A stretch of 64,000 nt of DNA from Pagrus major (taxonomy: Eukaryota > Chordata > Actinopteri > Spariformes > Sparidae): assembly GCF_040436345.1 (NCBI RefSeq), contig NC_133215.1, positions 39,858,983 to 39,922,982 on the forward strand. Reading direction: 5' to 3'. Below, piece by piece: positions 47,241 through 59,405 of the stretch (the first letter of the stretch is position 1; every line of letters begins with the position of its first letter). A program made the translations under genes and the position numbers. The notes under the pieces were generated by a model. The model was not told where the DNA came from, did not search any database, and saw only the letters and a list, made by a program, of their open reading frames with translations.

Positions 47241-49374
47241 CCTCTCAACTTTTCTGGCCCTGGTTGCTTCAAACTGCGTTTGACTTCCCCATTTTGTAGC
47301 TAGAGCAAGAGTGGCAGACTTAGCCTCATCAAATTGCTCCCTAAACTCCATCAAAACACTGATGGCGTTTTGCAGAAGAGTAGATGCTTTCAGAATATCC
47401 GCGTCCTTAGCTTGCAGTAACTGTGAGGCAGCGTTTATACATTCAAGAATCTTGGTTTGCATGTTGACTAAAAATATGAAAGAAAATTTGCTTATGGCAT
47501 TCTTGAGCGCACTTGCTTCACCACGCTCATCGTTTTTGTCACTGGTCAGGGATATTTTGATGAGGGCTTTTATAATGTCTCCATATCTGTGCCTTAACGC
47601 AAAAAGCGCATCATGTCGAGATGTCCAGCGAGTGGGACAGAGGCGTTTTAATGTGACAGTTCTGCTCTCTGGCTTTATTAACTCACTGAGGAGCGCTCAT
47701 CGTTTGATACTGTGACCAAAAAAGTTGTACAGGATCTCTACAGTGTCATGGAACTGCTTCACTCCAGGGACGTTTTTAACAGAGTCGTTGAGAGCTAGGT
47801 TGAGATTATGAGCAGCGCAATGAACATAACAGGCAAGGGGCTCCTTCTCTGCTATTCTTGCCTGTACTCCTGAATATGCACCACTCATATTCACGGCCCC
47901 ATCATAGCCCTGTCCGCGGCATTTTGTCAGATCTATTCCGTTTTTCTCTATAGAGCCCAGGATTTGGTTTTCAAGCTCTGATGCTGATGAGCCCACAGTC
48001 GCCTCAAAACCCAAAAACACTTAATTGATCTGTATATCTGTTGCAATATCCATGTCATTCTTAACAACAGTTACGTAACTGTACACCTGGCTCAGCTGGT
48101 CTATCTTTGACACATCTTGCGTTGTGTCCATGATAATCGAATAAAACGGGGCTTCATTTATTTCATTAATTATGTCAGCTTTCACGCGTTGAGATAATAT
48201 GTAAATAATCTCATCTTGAATCTGGTGACTTAGGTATTTCGCTGACCCTTCTGGTCGGTTGATTAGCTCTTTCAAAACAGGGTCGTAGCGAGCTAATAAC
48301 TCGATTATTGACAAAAAGTTGCCAGCATTTCCCTGACCTAGAACTTCCCTGTGCCCCCTGAATGCCAGGTTGCATGAAGCCAGAGTAAGAGTTACATTTA
48401 CAATGCACTCCACGACCTGTCTCCAAAACAAGGCTGCATTACGTACATTCCTCTCCATTTCGTCTATTGTGTTGTTGAGTTTCCACTGCTCGTAGACTAT
48501 GCATGCAGCAAGATGTATTTGCGTGGATTCATGCTTCTCAACTTTGGCAGAAAGATGTTTCCAATCTCTTATTCCGTTTACCCATGCATTGTTGTAATAC
48601 GGGGCATTTCGGTTGGCAAAAAGACAGCAAGGCTCACAGTAACAGCAGTCTAATTTGGGGGAATAGTACATCCAGCTGCGGGGAAGTTTCATCCCAACTT
48701 TAGTGGTAGAGGTGTAATAACTTTCCGAAAAACACAGATTGTCGTTATCAGTGGGAAATGGACCTTTGGGTCTGTATGGGCCCATCTTAAGGATATATCT
48801 TTTAATGTTGGCGTCCTGGATGTTTTCAACAAAATTGGCCCAATCAGTCAGAAAACACTCCAGAGGAGGGTTTTCATCATCCACGGTCTGCGTGTCACCT
48901 GTAGCATGAGGAGACCTGCTGCTTTCATTTCCAGTGTCCAGTGCGGGTGAGGAGGGGGGCTGCTGGTCAGGTACCAGGTCTGGCTCTACCCTGGAGCAGC
49001 TAGCAACTGCTGAGTCCCTAACATCACCGCGATACAGCCGAGAGAGAAAGAAGGGGATTTAAGCTAGGCGGCTGGGCTACTACAATAACAACCATCAACA
49101 GTTTACAACTAACTCACACATTGTGTATAGTGCAGTGATTGTTAGAATTGCTACCTGTAAATCTGGCTCCCTGACTGTGCTGGCAGTATTGGCGGGCCTG
49201 AATCGCTGCCAACAACAATGTCGGGTTCATCTCCAGGGGGACGAACAAAATATGTGTCCAGTTTTTGTAATTTGGCTTTTCCTTGCTCTCTTTTTTCCTT
49301 TTCTTTGCACTTTGCCCGCTGTTATGTTTATATGAACTGCCACTCATGTTAACTTCGTAGTAAAAATGCTCCAC
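47240..49374 (-). pseudogene. hAT transposase of the ZMYM/TTF-finger, DUF4371 type, broken and truncated
   Basis: A short first exon (from about 49346, MSGSSYKHNSGQSAKKRKK) has a frameshift near 49270 and a donor near 49156. The main exon (from about 49045) reads through a TTF-type finger (LDCCYCEPCCLF), DUF4371-like segments (FYSIIMDTTQDVSKIDQLS), GQGYDGAVNMSGAYSGVQA, CAAHNLNLALNDS and LCPTRWTSRHDALF. Two stops interrupt one otherwise continuous frame: TAA at 48021-48023 before VFLGFE, and TGA at 47697-47699 before ALLSELIKPE. The C-terminal dimerisation domain is missing: the frame runs into the inverted repeat at 47240. Confidence 0.85.
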
Positions 49375-49559
49375 CTAGCTTGCACTCTGTTGACAAGTGA
49401 CTGATGACGTTGGTGGACGGTTGATGACAATTTTGCCCAAAATACACTTGGAGACAATATCGGCGATCCACTTGTAAATTTGCACATCGTAAAGTGAAAT
49501 GTGAGAGTGAAAATAAAGTCATACAGCACAACATTTTATTCAATATTTTACACCTACTA

Positions 49560-51803
49560 CATCACTAAAGTCAGTCTTGTAAAGTTTCACTCAAGTTTAG
49601 TGTGGAGCATAAATCACATGCTTTAAACACAAGTGTATCACACACGGAATAAGAACTTATTCATCCATTTCAAGCAATAAACATAACTTATCTATTGGTC
49701 TTTCCAAAACACTAGTTTTAGTTTTCACAAAAGCACATCTAACAAGACCTTTTGCATCAGAAACTGCCTTTTCAACTTTTCCCATCACCCGTGAACTTCT
49801 TGGTGCACCGTCGTCCACTATAAGAACGACATGTCCTCCCTTCAGATTTTTCCTGATTTCAGTCCACTTCTGCCTCTCCTGCAGAAGCGGCAAGTACCCT
49901 GGTCCAGCGTTTCCAGAAGATGTCAGACAGGTATTGTACCTGTTTCCACCTCTTCCTGGCATACAAGTCCTCTTTCTGAAACACTCCAGGAGGCAGCACT
50001 GGTTGGCTTTTCAGAAGAAGTAAATGGTTAGGTGTGAGAGCCTCAATGTCATGTGGATCATTTGACACTCTTGTTATAGGTCTGCCATTTACAATAGCCT
50101 CGACTTCACAGAACAATGTGTGGAGACGTTCATCATCAAGAGGCTGCTGTTTCAGTATCTGGTTAAGAATTCTCCTCACAGAACGAATCTGCCTCTCCCA
50201 GATGCCTCCAAAATGTGAACCTGCTAGTGGGTTGAATATCCAAGTGATTCCTTTCTGCATGAGCATATTTGAGATTTTTGACTGATTCCAGCCTCTGATT
50301 GCTTCACGCATTTCTTTCTCTGCACCCACCAGATTCGTGCCATTATCTGACCTCATTATAGACACCTGGCCTCTCCTGGCTATAAATCGTCCAAAGGAAT
50401 CAGTTTCGAGAGAATTAGCAACTTCTATATGAATTGCTCTGACTGTGAGACATGTGAACAAGACCCCATACCTCTTGACCATACTCCTCCCACACTTGAC
50501 CTCAAAGGGTCCGAAATAGTCTATTCCTACACTAGTGAACGGAGGATTGTCTGGTATCAGGCGATCTTGTGGCAGATTTGCCATTCTCTGTTCACCAGGT
50601 TTTGCTGATATCTTTCTTGATCCTGCACGACAGGATCAAGCTTGATGATGTGACTTCTTCTCTTCAGCTTGTCACCTTTCTAAAGAGTCATCAGTTCATC
50701 ACATAAGCCTTGCATTTGATACAGTTTGACAATTTCAATCTCTCCCAGTGCAATATCTTCAGTAGTGAGCAAAGATCCACTGATAGTTGTTTTGAACTTT
50801 TGCATCTGGTTTGCAACAATCTCAGTTTTCCTTTCATGACTCAGTCTCCCACTTGCTTGTAATGTGAGTAATTTGCGATGTACACTCAGTTTGTGGAGCA
50901 GTTGTTTCAACTTCATCATCCAGGAAACTGCTCTTGTTAATCTGTGCCATTCTGAATAATGACAAATGAGCTTGTTAAGTGTATTCTCATATGCATTTGT
51001 AGCATTCGCACTCACTGCAGCTTTAACTTCAACAACATCTTTCTGTATCTTCTTTGATATCAGGTGAAACTGGCCAGTGTTTCTCATCTTTCTTCAAAAA
51101 ATCTGGCCCACCAGTCCAGTCCTGACACTTTATGAATGTGTCTGCATTCATGCCTCTGGATGCATGGTCGGCTGGATTCAGCTCAGAGTTCACATACATC
51201 CACTGACAGTGGATTTAATCAGTGTTTTAATGGAGACCCTTTTTGTTTTTAATGAGAAGGTAGGTGACAACTCCATAACCTTTCTCACTCGCGTCTGCAA
51301 AGTGGTGCATTTGTGCAGATGTGACTTTTCCAAAACCAACTGGTTTTAGACATCTGTCCAATGTGAAACCATGAAGTTTTGCAAGATCCAAAATCCACTT
51401 TTGTGACTTTTGAGCCAGGTCAGCAGGGATATCTTAATCCCAGGAGACTTTCCTGCCACACAGCTCCTGCAGGATCATTTTAGCTGGAAGGATGACAGGT
51501 GACAAAAACCCTAACGGGTCATATACAGGACTTACAAATGACAGGATGCCACGTCTAGTTTATGGTGTATTCTTTGCATTAATTCTGACCTTGAAAACAT
51601 CTGACTCTGTACACCAGTTCACTCCAAGGACTCTTCCGTCAGGTAATGCATCATGATCAAGGTCCAAATCTTTAACCTCTTTTGCTCTTTCTGACTCAGG
51701 AATGGAGGCTAGAACAGTCCTGCTATTACTCATCCATTTTGTAAGATGAAATCCTCCACTCTCACACAGTGCTGTCAAGTCTCTGACCACATCAACTGCT
51801 TGC
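49560..51803 (-). mobile_element. BEL/Pao LTR retrotransposon, 5'-truncated and frameshifted
   Basis: Minus-strand frames give, in order, the Pao RT/A17 region ([39 protein letters not shown]; the aspartic/RNase H-like HHFADASEKGYG), a charged linker, integrase (FTSVGIDYFGPFEV, RSDNGTNLVGAEKEMR, HFGGIWERQIRSVRRIL) and the BEL C-terminal domain (GGHVVLIVDDGAPR), ending near 49657. Integrase D, D and E are all present. Frameshifts fall near 51550, 51090, 50600 and 49900. The 5' half is cut at 51803 by the CACTG terminus of another element. The left LTR could not be delimited in 49480-49650. Confidence 0.88.
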
Positions 51804-52123
51804 ACTGCAAAAAAGGAATTTCAAGAAAGTAAAAAAAGCCTTGTATCAAGAAAATAAGTCTTATTTTTTTGCCCAAAAAGAATATTAATCTTGTCAAGCA
51901 TGTTTTGATTAGAAAAAATATCTCATTTTAAGAAAGTGTGCCTTACTTTTTCTTGTTAAGATATACCAGCTAATTTTGAGCTAGAATGAACCAGAAACAG
52001 AGTATAAAAATGTTTTACAATAAAACCCAGTGCAGTGACAAGATTATTTGCCCTATTTTAAGAGTAAGACCATTTGCACAACTTCTCAATTTAAGAATGC
52101 CATGAAACAAGGACAATTAAAGG

Positions 52124-52124
<1 letters not shown>

Positions 52125-52163
<39 letters not shown>
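52125..52163. repeat. (TTA)n microsatellite
   Basis: About 13 TTA units. Confidence 0.95.
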
Positions 52164-52165
<2 letters not shown>

Positions 52166-52887
52166 TTCATTGCAGGGCAGAACCTGCTGCTTCATATCTA
52201 ACATATTAAGATGACAGCAGACTGGTCTATACAACACACAACATAATACAAATAACCATGCTGAATGAAAACTGCATGGCCCATAAACAAAACAAAATGA
52301 AAAAATGGCAAAATGATATGACCCTTGACTCAATTGCATCCTGAATCACAAAAGAACATGCAGTATCCTGCAGCATCGGCATCTGACTGCTAATTGATTG
52401 TTCATCTGAAGAAGAAAGAATCATGAAACAACAAAATTAACGGTCAAGAAGCACAGTTTGTGGCAAACACATTAAACAGTGCGCCTTTTACAGTCCATCA
52501 GATGAGGCTCTGTGTAGCCCAAGCACATCTCCCAGATAATATTTTGTAGGGACATATGTCACATCCTTGTGAGTATAACTATAATATGGAGTGAAATCTA
52601 CCAGATTATCAGATGCTATGAGTTCAGTTGCTTGTGCCATGTTTGGAATCTCTATTGTATATGCCATGTAATTTCCATCATAGCGAACAGTAGTATGCTG
52701 CTGCAACTCAAAACAATATAATGATGAGTTAATTACATAGATATTGCTCACAAGGGGTTCCGGTGACGTCACCATCCTGAATGGCAGCCTAAAGTAACAG
52801 CTCCCTCGCGAAAATAGTTATTTTGCCCCTTTAGACCGTCAAATACCAGATCTTCAGATATTACTTGAACAGACAAGAGGGGCAAGA

Positions 52888-53898
52888 ATGGGGAAGACGC
52901 GTGCAAACAAAGAAATCACCGCCGCAGAAACTGCAAATGCAGAAAATTCGGAGAACAGCTCTCCTACGAAGGGACAAGATGGCGAAGCTAATGCTAACCC
53001 AGCTCTTTCAAGTGCCGCCGCAAGTCTGGCAGAAGTTTTGGAGGAGATTCGGGACTTCCGAAAAGACACAAAAGAACAACTGAACGATATTAAATCAGAG
53101 ATTACCAGCGTTAACCAAAAAATAGCGGAGGCAGAGGTGCGAATTGAAAAAGTGGAAGACCGCGTTCAAAACCTGGAGCAGGTGCTGAATAAGGTGATAA
53201 AAGTCATGCACCAGCAAGAAAACAAGCTACTCGACCATGAAGGAAGATCCCGACGGGAGAATCTAAGGATATATAATGTTCCTGAAGGAGCCGAGGGATC
53301 GTCTATGATGGACTTTGTGGAAAAACTACTGCGGGACACGCTGGGGATAAACCCTACCGCGGAGCTCGACATCGAGAGGGCGCATCGGGCGCTGGCACCA
53401 AGACCCACCGGAGACAGGCAAGACAAACCGCGGTCAATAATAGTCAAATTCCTCCGCTATAAGGTTAAAGAAGAGATTCTACGCAGAGCTTGGGAAAAGA
53501 AGAAGGTTTTCCTGAACGGGAGGCTAATATACTTTGACCAGGATTACCCTCCAGCAGTCCTGCAGAAGAGGAAGGAATACGCAGAGGCGAAGCGGGTGTT
53601 AAAGCAGAAAAATATCCGCTTCCACACTCCGTTCCCGGCTAAACTACGAGTGTTTTATGAGGATGGAACACGTCTATATCAGACAGCGGAGGAGGCGACC
53701 ACAGACATGAAGGACAGAGGGCTACCAGTCAGCGTGATTACACCGAAGGAGAGTCTGGCTGAGCAGCTGTCCCGCACCGCCTGGGAAGCAGCGGGAGGAC
53801 CGATCCGGCGAGGGACAGGTGAGGAGCGAGAGAAAAACATCAGAGAGAGACTGCGAGCCTTCAGAAGACAGGTCACACCCTCTTCAGAGGAGTCATAA
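52888..53898 (+). CDS. LINE ORF1 protein (336 aa, intact)
   Basis: Transposase_22-type RNA-binding protein. N-terminal 45 residues are polar. A coiled coil follows (about 50-115, LNDIKSEITSVNQKIAEAE), then RRM beginning RRENLRIYNVPEG with DIERAHRALAPRP and RSIIVKFLRYKVKEEILRRA, then the C-terminal domain (FHTPFPAKLRVFYEDGTRLY) and a basic tail. The start is the ATG 134 bp after the element's 5' end. It would trimerise on LINE RNA as a nucleic acid chaperone. Similar to, but clearly different from, the ORF1 at 30-875. Confidence 0.93.
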   Translation: MGKTRANKEITAAETANAENSENSSPTKGQDGEANANPALSSAAASLAEVLEEIRDFRKDTKEQLNDIKSEITSVNQKIAEAEVRIEKVEDRVQNLEQVLNKVIKVMHQQENKLLDHEGRSRRENLRIYNVPEGAEGSSMMDFVEKLLRDTLGINPTAELDIERAHRALAPRPTGDRQDKPRSIIVKFLRYKVKEEILRRAWEKKKVFLNGRLIYFDQDYPPAVLQKRKEYAEAKRVLKQKNIRFHTPFPAKLRVFYEDGTRLYQTAEEATTDMKDRGLPVSVITPKESLAEQLSRTAWEAAGGPIRRGTGEEREKNIRERLRAFRRQVTPSSEES

Positions 53899-54299
53899 GT
53901 ACTGACTGACTTCTAAAGGGAGGTAAAACTAAACAGAACTTAAAATATGCGGTGTTACGCCCACCTCAAAATATTTGCATATACCCCAGTTGGGTGAGAA
54001 TATATATATATATAAGCGAGGGATGCATAAGGACACACTTTCTGTGTAATGAACAGAGACCTTTTTCCTCCTCTCTCCAAGTGCCATGGTGAGGGCCCTC
54101 AGCCCACAGGTGGGAGAGGCTTTCCCTCACAGCTAGACGTTCTTTCTAGCTCAGCCCAGGGTCATCTATTAGAGACCCCAGCCTTGGAATCACAGTTCTA
54201 TTTCTTTACCTGTTACCTATGTTTGATGTTCTTGTTTGTTCAGGGAGTAGATCTACTAAGTCCTACTTTGTTTATTTTGTTGACACACAGTGAATAAAC

Positions 54300-57200
54300 A
54301 TGGCTAGTGACAAAGTAAAATTTATTTCTTTTAATGTCAATGGGCTGTTAAACCCAATTAAACGTAGCAAAATCCTATCTAAAGTGAGAGCAGAACAAGC
54401 CCATATAGTCTACTTACAGGAGACCCACCTGACAGATAAGGAGCACGTAAAATTAAAGAGAATGGGCTTCACTAATTTGTTCTTTTCTTCATACAAATCA
54501 GGACATAGGAGAGGAGTTGCAATCCTCATTTCAAGCAAACTAAATTTTGAAAAAGTATCCGAAATGGGTGATAAAGAGGGCAGATTTATTTTAGTAAAAG
54601 GAAAGATAGATGGGAATCCAATCACCCTTTTGAATGTTTATGCCCCCCCAGGGAGTGATATTAGTTTCTTCCAAAGAATCACTAATATTATGGTAATAGA
54701 AACAGAAGGCCTTCTGATTTGTGGAGGGGATTTAAATATACATTTACAGCCCAAGTTAGACTCGTCTAGTAGGAAAACTCACGATATGAAATCCCTATAT
54801 AAGAAAGTAAATACACTTCTTGAGGAGGTAGGCTTAATCGACATATGGCGAGACCTTTTCCCTAACAGAAGGGATTACACTCACTATTCTGCTCCTCACT
54901 CTCTCTATACAAGGATAGATTATTTTATAACATTTGGCAAGGATAAAGATAAAATACATACTTGTGGAATTGGGACGATAGATCTAAGTGACCATGCACC
55001 AATATACTTATCCATTGATTTTAACCTACGGTTAAAAAATAATACATGGAAATTGAACTCAAGCCTGTTAAATGATCCATCCTTTAAGGCACAAATTGAA
55101 TCAGAAATTAGTCTCTTCTTAGAGCTCAATGATACTGGAGAGGTCTCACCTCCCATATTATGGGATACTTTGAAGGCTGTACTAAGAGGGAAAATTATAG
55201 CAATATCCTCATTCAAGAAAAGAAATAGGAATAGAAAATTAGAGGACTTAAAAAACAAACTAAAGGAACTAGAAAGAAAACATAAAATGGATTTGGCACA
55301 GGATACACTAGGAGAAATTAAAAACATCAGGAACGAAATTAATAATCTAGCCACACAAGAAATCAAGAAAAATTTAATGTTTCTGAAACAGAGACACTAT
55401 GAAAGTGGCTCTAAATCTACGAAAATACTAGCGTGGAAACTGAAAAAAAAGATAGCGGAAAATACAATTCATAAAATTAGGGACCCAAGAACAAAAGTGA
55501 TAAAAAATAAATTAAATGAAATTCAGGAAGCTTTCGAAGTATTTTATAAAACCCTATATTCCGAAGTCCCTGGTGGGACTGTAACTCAGATTGACAGCTT
55601 CCTGAATTCCCTAGACCTACCCACTCTAGATGAAGAACAAAATCAAACAATGATAGCGGACATAACTGAAGAAGAATTAAAAGCTGCAATTAGTAGGCTT
55701 AAATTAAGCAAGTCACCAGGATCTGATGGTTACACGGCAGAGTGGTATAAAGAATTTAAAAAAGAACTAATACCCGTTCTACTTCCCACATTGAACTGGG
55801 CTTTGAAAAAGGCACAAATGCCACCCAGCTGGAAGGAGGCAATAATTTCAGCCATACCAAAAGAAGGCAAGGATAAAATGGAGTGTGGATCTTTTAGGCC
55901 AATTTCTGTTCTTAATGTGGACTATAAACTTTTTACGTCTATCATGGCCAAACGATTGGAAGAGTTTCTACCAACATTGATACATAACGATCAGACAGGT
56001 TTCATACATCAACGCCAAACACAAGACAATATACGGAAGACACTACATATTATGGACCATATACAAAAAAATAAAATTAAAGCAATTGTGATAAGCGTAG
56101 ACGCTGAAAAAGCCTTTGATTCCGTCAATTGGAATTTTCTCTACAGGGTATTATATAAATTCGGCTTCCATGATACGACTATTAAAACTATACAGGCACT
56201 ATATAACAATCCTACCGCTAGGATTAAAGTCAATGGATGTTTATCTAACAGTTTTACCCTAGAAAGGGGCACCAGACAGGGTTGTGCATGGTCACCATTA
56301 CTCTTCGCATTATATTTGGAACCATTAGCTCAATTCATTAGACAAAACGAAGACATCAAGGGAATCACTATTAAAGGGAGGGAATATAAATTGGCCTGCT
56401 ACGCGGATGACATTTTGGTCTACCTTGGACACCCAACATACTCTTTACCTAAATTGATGCAATCATTTGAACAGTACGGCCAATTATCAGGGTACAAAAT
56501 CAATATAGGTAAAACCCAGCTACTTTCATATAATTATAGCCCACCAGAAGAAATAAAAGGTAGTTACCCCCTGGCATGGCAAACAGAGTCTTTTAAATAC
56601 CTAGGCATCAACCTACCAAAAGATCTTACAAAATTATTTGAACAGAATTATCTACCCATACATAAAAAAATAAAGGACGACATAGCAAGATGGAATTTAA
56701 TTCCCTTCTTTAGCCTTAGCTCCAGAATTGACTCTATCAAAATGAATATATTGCCAAGATTTTTATATTTATTTCAAACCCTGCCAATAGAGATTAACCA
56801 AAATCAATTTAATGAGTGGGACAAGATGTTATCTAGGTATATATGGCAAGGTAAAAGACCAAGGGTTCGCCTAAAAACTTTACAGCTGGCTAAGCAAAAG
56901 GGAGGATGGGGCTTGCCTTGTTTCAGATATTATTATTTTGCAGCGCAGATGAGAGCAGTGATATGCTGGTGTAACCCGTCATACACTGCCCAATGGAAAA
57001 ACCTTGAGGAAAAAATGTTGTCCATTCCCATTCAGGCAATTTTAGCTGATAATAATTTACAAACCCATATAAATAACATTGATAACCCATGGGTGAAATG
57101 GACCCTTAAAACATGGAAAACTATCATAAAGAAATATAAACTCGAGACCAATATTACAGCTCTTAAATGGTGTGCTTACGAGTCAGAGTTTACACCTAAT

Positions 57201-58103
57201 AAACTGGACTCTAGATTCAAGGACTGGATAGCTAAGGGTATAACAGTCCTATGTAGTATAATGAAAGATGGAAAATTGGTCAGTTTTGAAACGCTTAAAA
57301 GGACACATTTATTAGAAAAACAAGACTTCTATCGATACCTGCAGTTACGACATTATGTTGATACGAAGATGAAAAATGTAACAAAGACAAACACACGTTT
57401 GATTGAATTGTTTATAAAAAGCTATAATTCAGAAACTAATGATAGAATTGTTTCATGTCTGTATAAGGGTCTATTGGATTTGAAATCACACTCAACTTCA
57501 TATATTAAAATAAAATGGGAGAAGGAAGGAGGGATAAATATATCTGAGGAAGAATGGACGGCAATATGGAGGTATCAATGGATGTGTACCCGCTCGCAAA
57601 AGTGGAGGGAGTTCGGCTGGAAGAGCCTAATTAGGTACTTTATAACACCCTCCCAGAAGTCTCACTATGATAATAACTCTCCTGTCTGCTGGAGGAACTG
57701 TGGAAATCAAAGTGCAAACCACTACCATATTTTTTGGGACTGCTCTGTCTTGAGGGACTACTGGAGAGAAATACACAACGCCCTACAGGATATCTTCAAA
57801 TGTGAAATACCCCTTGAGAGTAAGACTATGTTTTTTGGACACATACCTCAGGAATGGCCGAAAAGAGATAAACACTTAGTAAATATTTTGCTGGTGGCCT
57901 GTAAAAAGAGTATTACCAGAAAATGGTTATCAACAGAGAGCCCAACCATAAATATATGGATGGATATCACAATGGACATTTATAAAATGGAAAAGATAAC
58001 AGCTTTTGTTAATCACAAATTGGAGAAATTTACATCATACTGGGATAACTGGGTCAAATATGTCACGCCTCATAGGCCGGATTTTATTTTCACAAACCAG
58101 TAG
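54300..58103 (+). CDS. LINE ORF2 protein: endonuclease and reverse transcriptase (1267 aa, intact)
   Basis: The APE-type endonuclease fills residues 1-240: SFNVNGL, LQETHL (Glu), LNVYAPPGSD, GGDLNIHL, RIDYFIT and SDHAPIYL. RT spans about 450-760: LSKSPGSDGYTAEWYK, SVDAEKAFDSVNW, RGTRQGCAWSPLLF and the catalytic box YADDILVYL near residue 700. The C-terminus has a C-x3-C-x7-H-x4-C finger (CWRNCGNQSANHYHIFWDC, near 1130). It nicks the target and copies the RNA in place. No stop or frameshift; length normal for L1-clade ORF2. A short TA run (54000-54014) and no obvious second promoter separate it from ORF1. Confidence 0.96.
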   Translation: MASDKVKFISFNVNGLLNPIKRSKILSKVRAEQAHIVYLQETHLTDKEHVKLKRMGFTNLFFSSYKSGHRRGVAILISSKLNFEKVSEMGDKEGRFILVKGKIDGNPITLLNVYAPPGSDISFFQRITNIMVIETEGLLICGGDLNIHLQPKLDSSSRKTHDMKSLYKKVNTLLEEVGLIDIWRDLFPNRRDYTHYSAPHSLYTRIDYFITFGKDKDKIHTCGIGTIDLSDHAPIYLSIDFNLRLKNNTWKLNSSLLNDPSFKAQIESEISLFLELNDTGEVSPPILWDTLKAVLRGKIIAISSFKKRNRNRKLEDLKNKLKELERKHKMDLAQDTLGEIKNIRNEINNLATQEIKKNLMFLKQRHYESGSKSTKILAWKLKKKIAENTIHKIRDPRTKVIKNKLNEIQEAFEVFYKTLYSEVPGGTVTQIDSFLNSLDLPTLDEEQNQTMIADITEEELKAAISRLKLSKSPGSDGYTAEWYKEFKKELIPVLLPTLNWALKKAQMPPSWKEAIISAIPKEGKDKMECGSFRPISVLNVDYKLFTSIMAKRLEEFLPTLIHNDQTGFIHQRQTQDNIRKTLHIMDHIQKNKIKAIVISVDAEKAFDSVNWNFLYRVLYKFGFHDTTIKTIQALYNNPTARIKVNGCLSNSFTLERGTRQGCAWSPLLFALYLEPLAQFIRQNEDIKGITIKGREYKLACYADDILVYLGHPTYSLPKLMQSFEQYGQLSGYKINIGKTQLLSYNYSPPEEIKGSYPLAWQTESFKYLGINLPKDLTKLFEQNYLPIHKKIKDDIARWNLIPFFSLSSRIDSIKMNILPRFLYLFQTLPIEINQNQFNEWDKMLSRYIWQGKRPRVRLKTLQLAKQKGGWGLPCFRYYYFAAQMRAVICWCNPSYTAQWKNLEEKMLSIPIQAILADNNLQTHINNIDNPWVKWTLKTWKTIIKKYKLETNITALKWCAYESEFTPNKLDSRFKDWIAKGITVLCSIMKDGKLVSFETLKRTHLLEKQDFYRYLQLRHYVDTKMKNVTKTNTRLIELFIKSYNSETNDRIVSCLYKGLLDLKSHSTSYIKIKWEKEGGINISEEEWTAIWRYQWMCTRSQKWREFGWKSLIRYFITPSQKSHYDNNSPVCWRNCGNQSANHYHIFWDCSVLRDYWREIHNALQDIFKCEIPLESKTMFFGHIPQEWPKRDKHLVNILLVACKKSITRKWLSTESPTINIWMDITMDIYKMEKITAFVNHKLEKFTSYWDNWVKYVTPHRPDFIFTNQ

Positions 58104-59405
58104 CTATGATGTATGAGAAAGATCACTCCCTACCAGTACATAGTTTTTTTTTGTTTGTTTGTTTCAATTGTTGTTGTTATGGTTGTACGTTTTTCTTCTC
58201 ATAACTTGGATATAAACTAAAATACTATTTCGGCATTTAGGGCAGACAACAGATGCAAGAAGTCAGAAGCTCACATGATGTATATGCTGTGAATGTCTGT
58301 TTCTGAATGTCAATAAAAAATAAATTACAAAAAAAAAAAAGATATTGCTCACAAGTCCAAACTCAGGTAAATCATTGGAATTAACAGCAGTTACAAGTAA
58401 TGTCTTCTCCCGTATATATTTATTATCATTTAGATTAATCCATTTTACAGACACTGCATTGTCTATGTCATCAGTTCCAAGGAAAGCCCTTGTTTTTTCT
58501 TTCAAATACGACATGTTGCGTATTTCTGAAGTTGGTCCCAACGCACACTCGTTAAAAAAAGTTGGGTGTTCAGAATAACTTACATTCTGACAACATTCAT
58601 ACATTTGATTATGCCTTATTAAAGACTTGCAAAGTATTAAAGTATTAAGTCTTTTCAACTTGCTAATTGTCTGTAGACCAATGACAGGAGCAAACAAAAT
58701 TTTAACAATTTCTATGAGTTCAAGAATTATTTTGTAGTATTCAGTATCTTTAGCTGTATCAATAAGAAATGGCAATATCTTTAGTAGAACAATCATTTGG
58801 CCTGAGGATTGCTTCAATTTATTATCACTTGAAGCTAATGTGCTGTAAGCTATAGGGCTTGGTTTGTCTTTGACATCAAGTGGAGTAGGGAAATCCAGTT
58901 AATGCAGTATTGAGAACATCCAAGTCTAGTTGACCTAAAAGAACTAACTGTTTTAACACACACTTTATTTCTAATGGAGCAATGCCTTCAAGAAATCATT
59001 TCCCCCGTTTTTAGCCTGAGTTAACTAGCTGGAGTCCGACCTGCGTTTGCCCCTGCTCTGTCTGAACCGTCTGAACCATGACCTGGTGATACGTCCTGGT
59101 TATTGCTCACACCATAATTCAGTGTCTTATGACGGCAGAAACGACTTGCCATTTATCAATTATCACATGAGTGTGCCTCGATTTTAATAATTATAAAGTA
59201 ATATAAACTTATTTAGATGAATATAATTTGTATAAATGCAAAATAAACTCATTTAGGCTGAGTGCCCACCCCCGCTCCCTCTTGGAAGATGGTACAATCC
59301 ACCCTGTCCCGCTTTTCTTTTTTTTTTTTCTCCGCTTGGAGTCCGTTGCAATTTGAATTAGGCCTACACAGCAGCTATTCCGGAGGTCACCTGCTGCTGC
59401 TCGAA

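Larger units (their letters stand above)
52739..58355 (+). mobile_element. Full-length L1/Tx1-type LINE with 16 bp target duplication
   Basis: Element 52755-58339, 5585 bp, begins GGGTTCCGGTGACGTCACC (G-rich start typical of full-length L1) and ends with AATAAA and a short A-tail. The 16-mer AGATATTGCTCACAAG precedes and follows it (52739-52754, 58340-58355). Both ORFs are open from ATG to stop, 401 bp apart. Everything needed for autonomy appears present; this is the youngest insertion of the region. Confidence 0.97.
52488..58990 (-). pseudogene. C-terminal part of a fish transposon (Tnp2-like/CACTA) protein, split by a LINE
   Basis: Two pieces, 58990-58356 and 52738-52488, join without loss once the LINE and one target duplication are removed. 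The upstream piece has FLEGIAPLEIKCVLKQL, a frameshift near 58895, LDVKDKPSPIAYSTLASSDN, GQMIVLLKILPFLI, ILFAPVI and, after an internal deletion, CKSLIRHNQMYECC, KEKTRAFLGTDDIDNAVSV and KWINLNDNKYIREK. The downstream piece ends NLVDFTPYYSYTHKDVTYVP...GL and TAG. The layout matches multi-copy fish proteins of the Tnp2/CACTA type, from memory. The first exons are absent. Dead before the LINE arrived. Confidence 0.55.

Noticed and set aside
54920..55366. 148-codon minus-strand ORF
   Set aside because: Shadow of the LINE ORF2, with no motif of its own.
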